Of a stretch of 39,165 nt of DNA, positions 39,142 to 39,165 are shown piece after piece. The notes under the pieces are model-generated. The model saw only the letters and a list, made by a program, of their open reading frames with translations. It did not search any database and was not told where the DNA came from. The DNA comes from Chloroflexota bacterium (GTDB taxonomy: Bacteria > Chloroflexota > UBA6077 > JACCZL01), in contig JADLFM010000217.1 of NCBI GenBank assembly GCA_020845495.1, forward strand, positions 1 through 39,165, written 5' to 3'. A program made the translations under genes and the position numbers. How positions within the stretch are numbered: position 1 is the first letter of the stretch; each line of letters opens with the position of its first letter.

Positions 39142-39165
39142 ATGGCCGAGACGGTAAGCATGGCA
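39142..39165 (+). CDS. Start of a divergent gene (fragment)
   Basis: GAGGAG (39127-39132) lies 9 nt before ATG 39142, opening the frame MAETVSMA at the window end. Only eight codons are visible, so no function can be given. If real, it limits how far the DUF3800-like gene can extend. Confidence 0.3.

Overview
The window is a GC-rich (roughly two-thirds G+C) bacterial chromosomal segment, most likely from a Chloroflexota bacterium (Thermomicrobia or a related lineage; the class is an inference). Supporting signs are the secreted protein at 27423-28901 with a tryptophan/FGLPISR-type segment that I associate with Chloroflexota, the Tat-type lipoprotein with an Ala/Pro/Lys linker at 5916-7712, the frequent GTG starts with strong AGGAGG ribosome binding sites, and the gene mixture. 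TGA is used as a normal stop by most genes, so the code is standard.

Layout. 1-422: the 3' end of a 5S rRNA, then tRNA-fMet with its own promoter and terminator, then tRNA-Glu. 670-7712: a catabolic block with two divergent enolase-superfamily (mandelate racemase type) genes, a tautomerase, and a leftward peptide/oligosaccharide-type ABC transporter (binding protein, then two permeases). 7823-10653: a thioredoxin-reductase-like flavoprotein and, upstream of it, a gene read through an in-frame UGA that I interpret as a selenocysteine protein of the UGSC type (Sec100). 10999-20533: an F420-type oxidoreductase-like protein, galE, a membrane methyltransferase, a Nudix hydrolase, clpP, a membrane-anchored CBS-pair protein, an MFS exporter, a mycothiol-synthase-like double GNAT protein and an rmlD-like reductase. 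20754-22894: thioredoxin and a polytopic membrane protein. 23607-27321: the conserved secE-nusG-rplK-rplA-rplJ/rplL transcription and translation cluster. 27423-38148: secreted, envelope and polysaccharide-related genes (Chloroflexota-type secreted protein, zinc-ribbon/PH protein, cytidylate-kinase-like protein, PGRP-type amidase, SGNH/AlgX-like esterase, large membrane protein, cyclophilin-like protein, GH76-like glycosidase, TPR protein). 38450-end: a DUF3800-like gene and the first codons of a divergent gene.

The two strongest observations are in core or near-core genes. First, ribosomal proteins L10 and L7/L12 are encoded as one uninterrupted reading frame (26377-27321), with a near-perfect internal Shine-Dalgarno 8 nt before the in-frame ATG that begins the L7/L12 part, so one gene could produce both a fused L10-L12 and free L12. 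Second, the UGA at 10354-10356 sits exactly where a UGSC-type selenoprotein carries Sec, with a SECIS-like hairpin immediately downstream and a good promoter upstream. Between genes, the segment is littered with short tandem duplications (11-17 bp units), several straddling stop codons, with two related 80-95 bp inverted-repeat elements (one inside the ribosomal protein operon) and with large REP-like hairpins.
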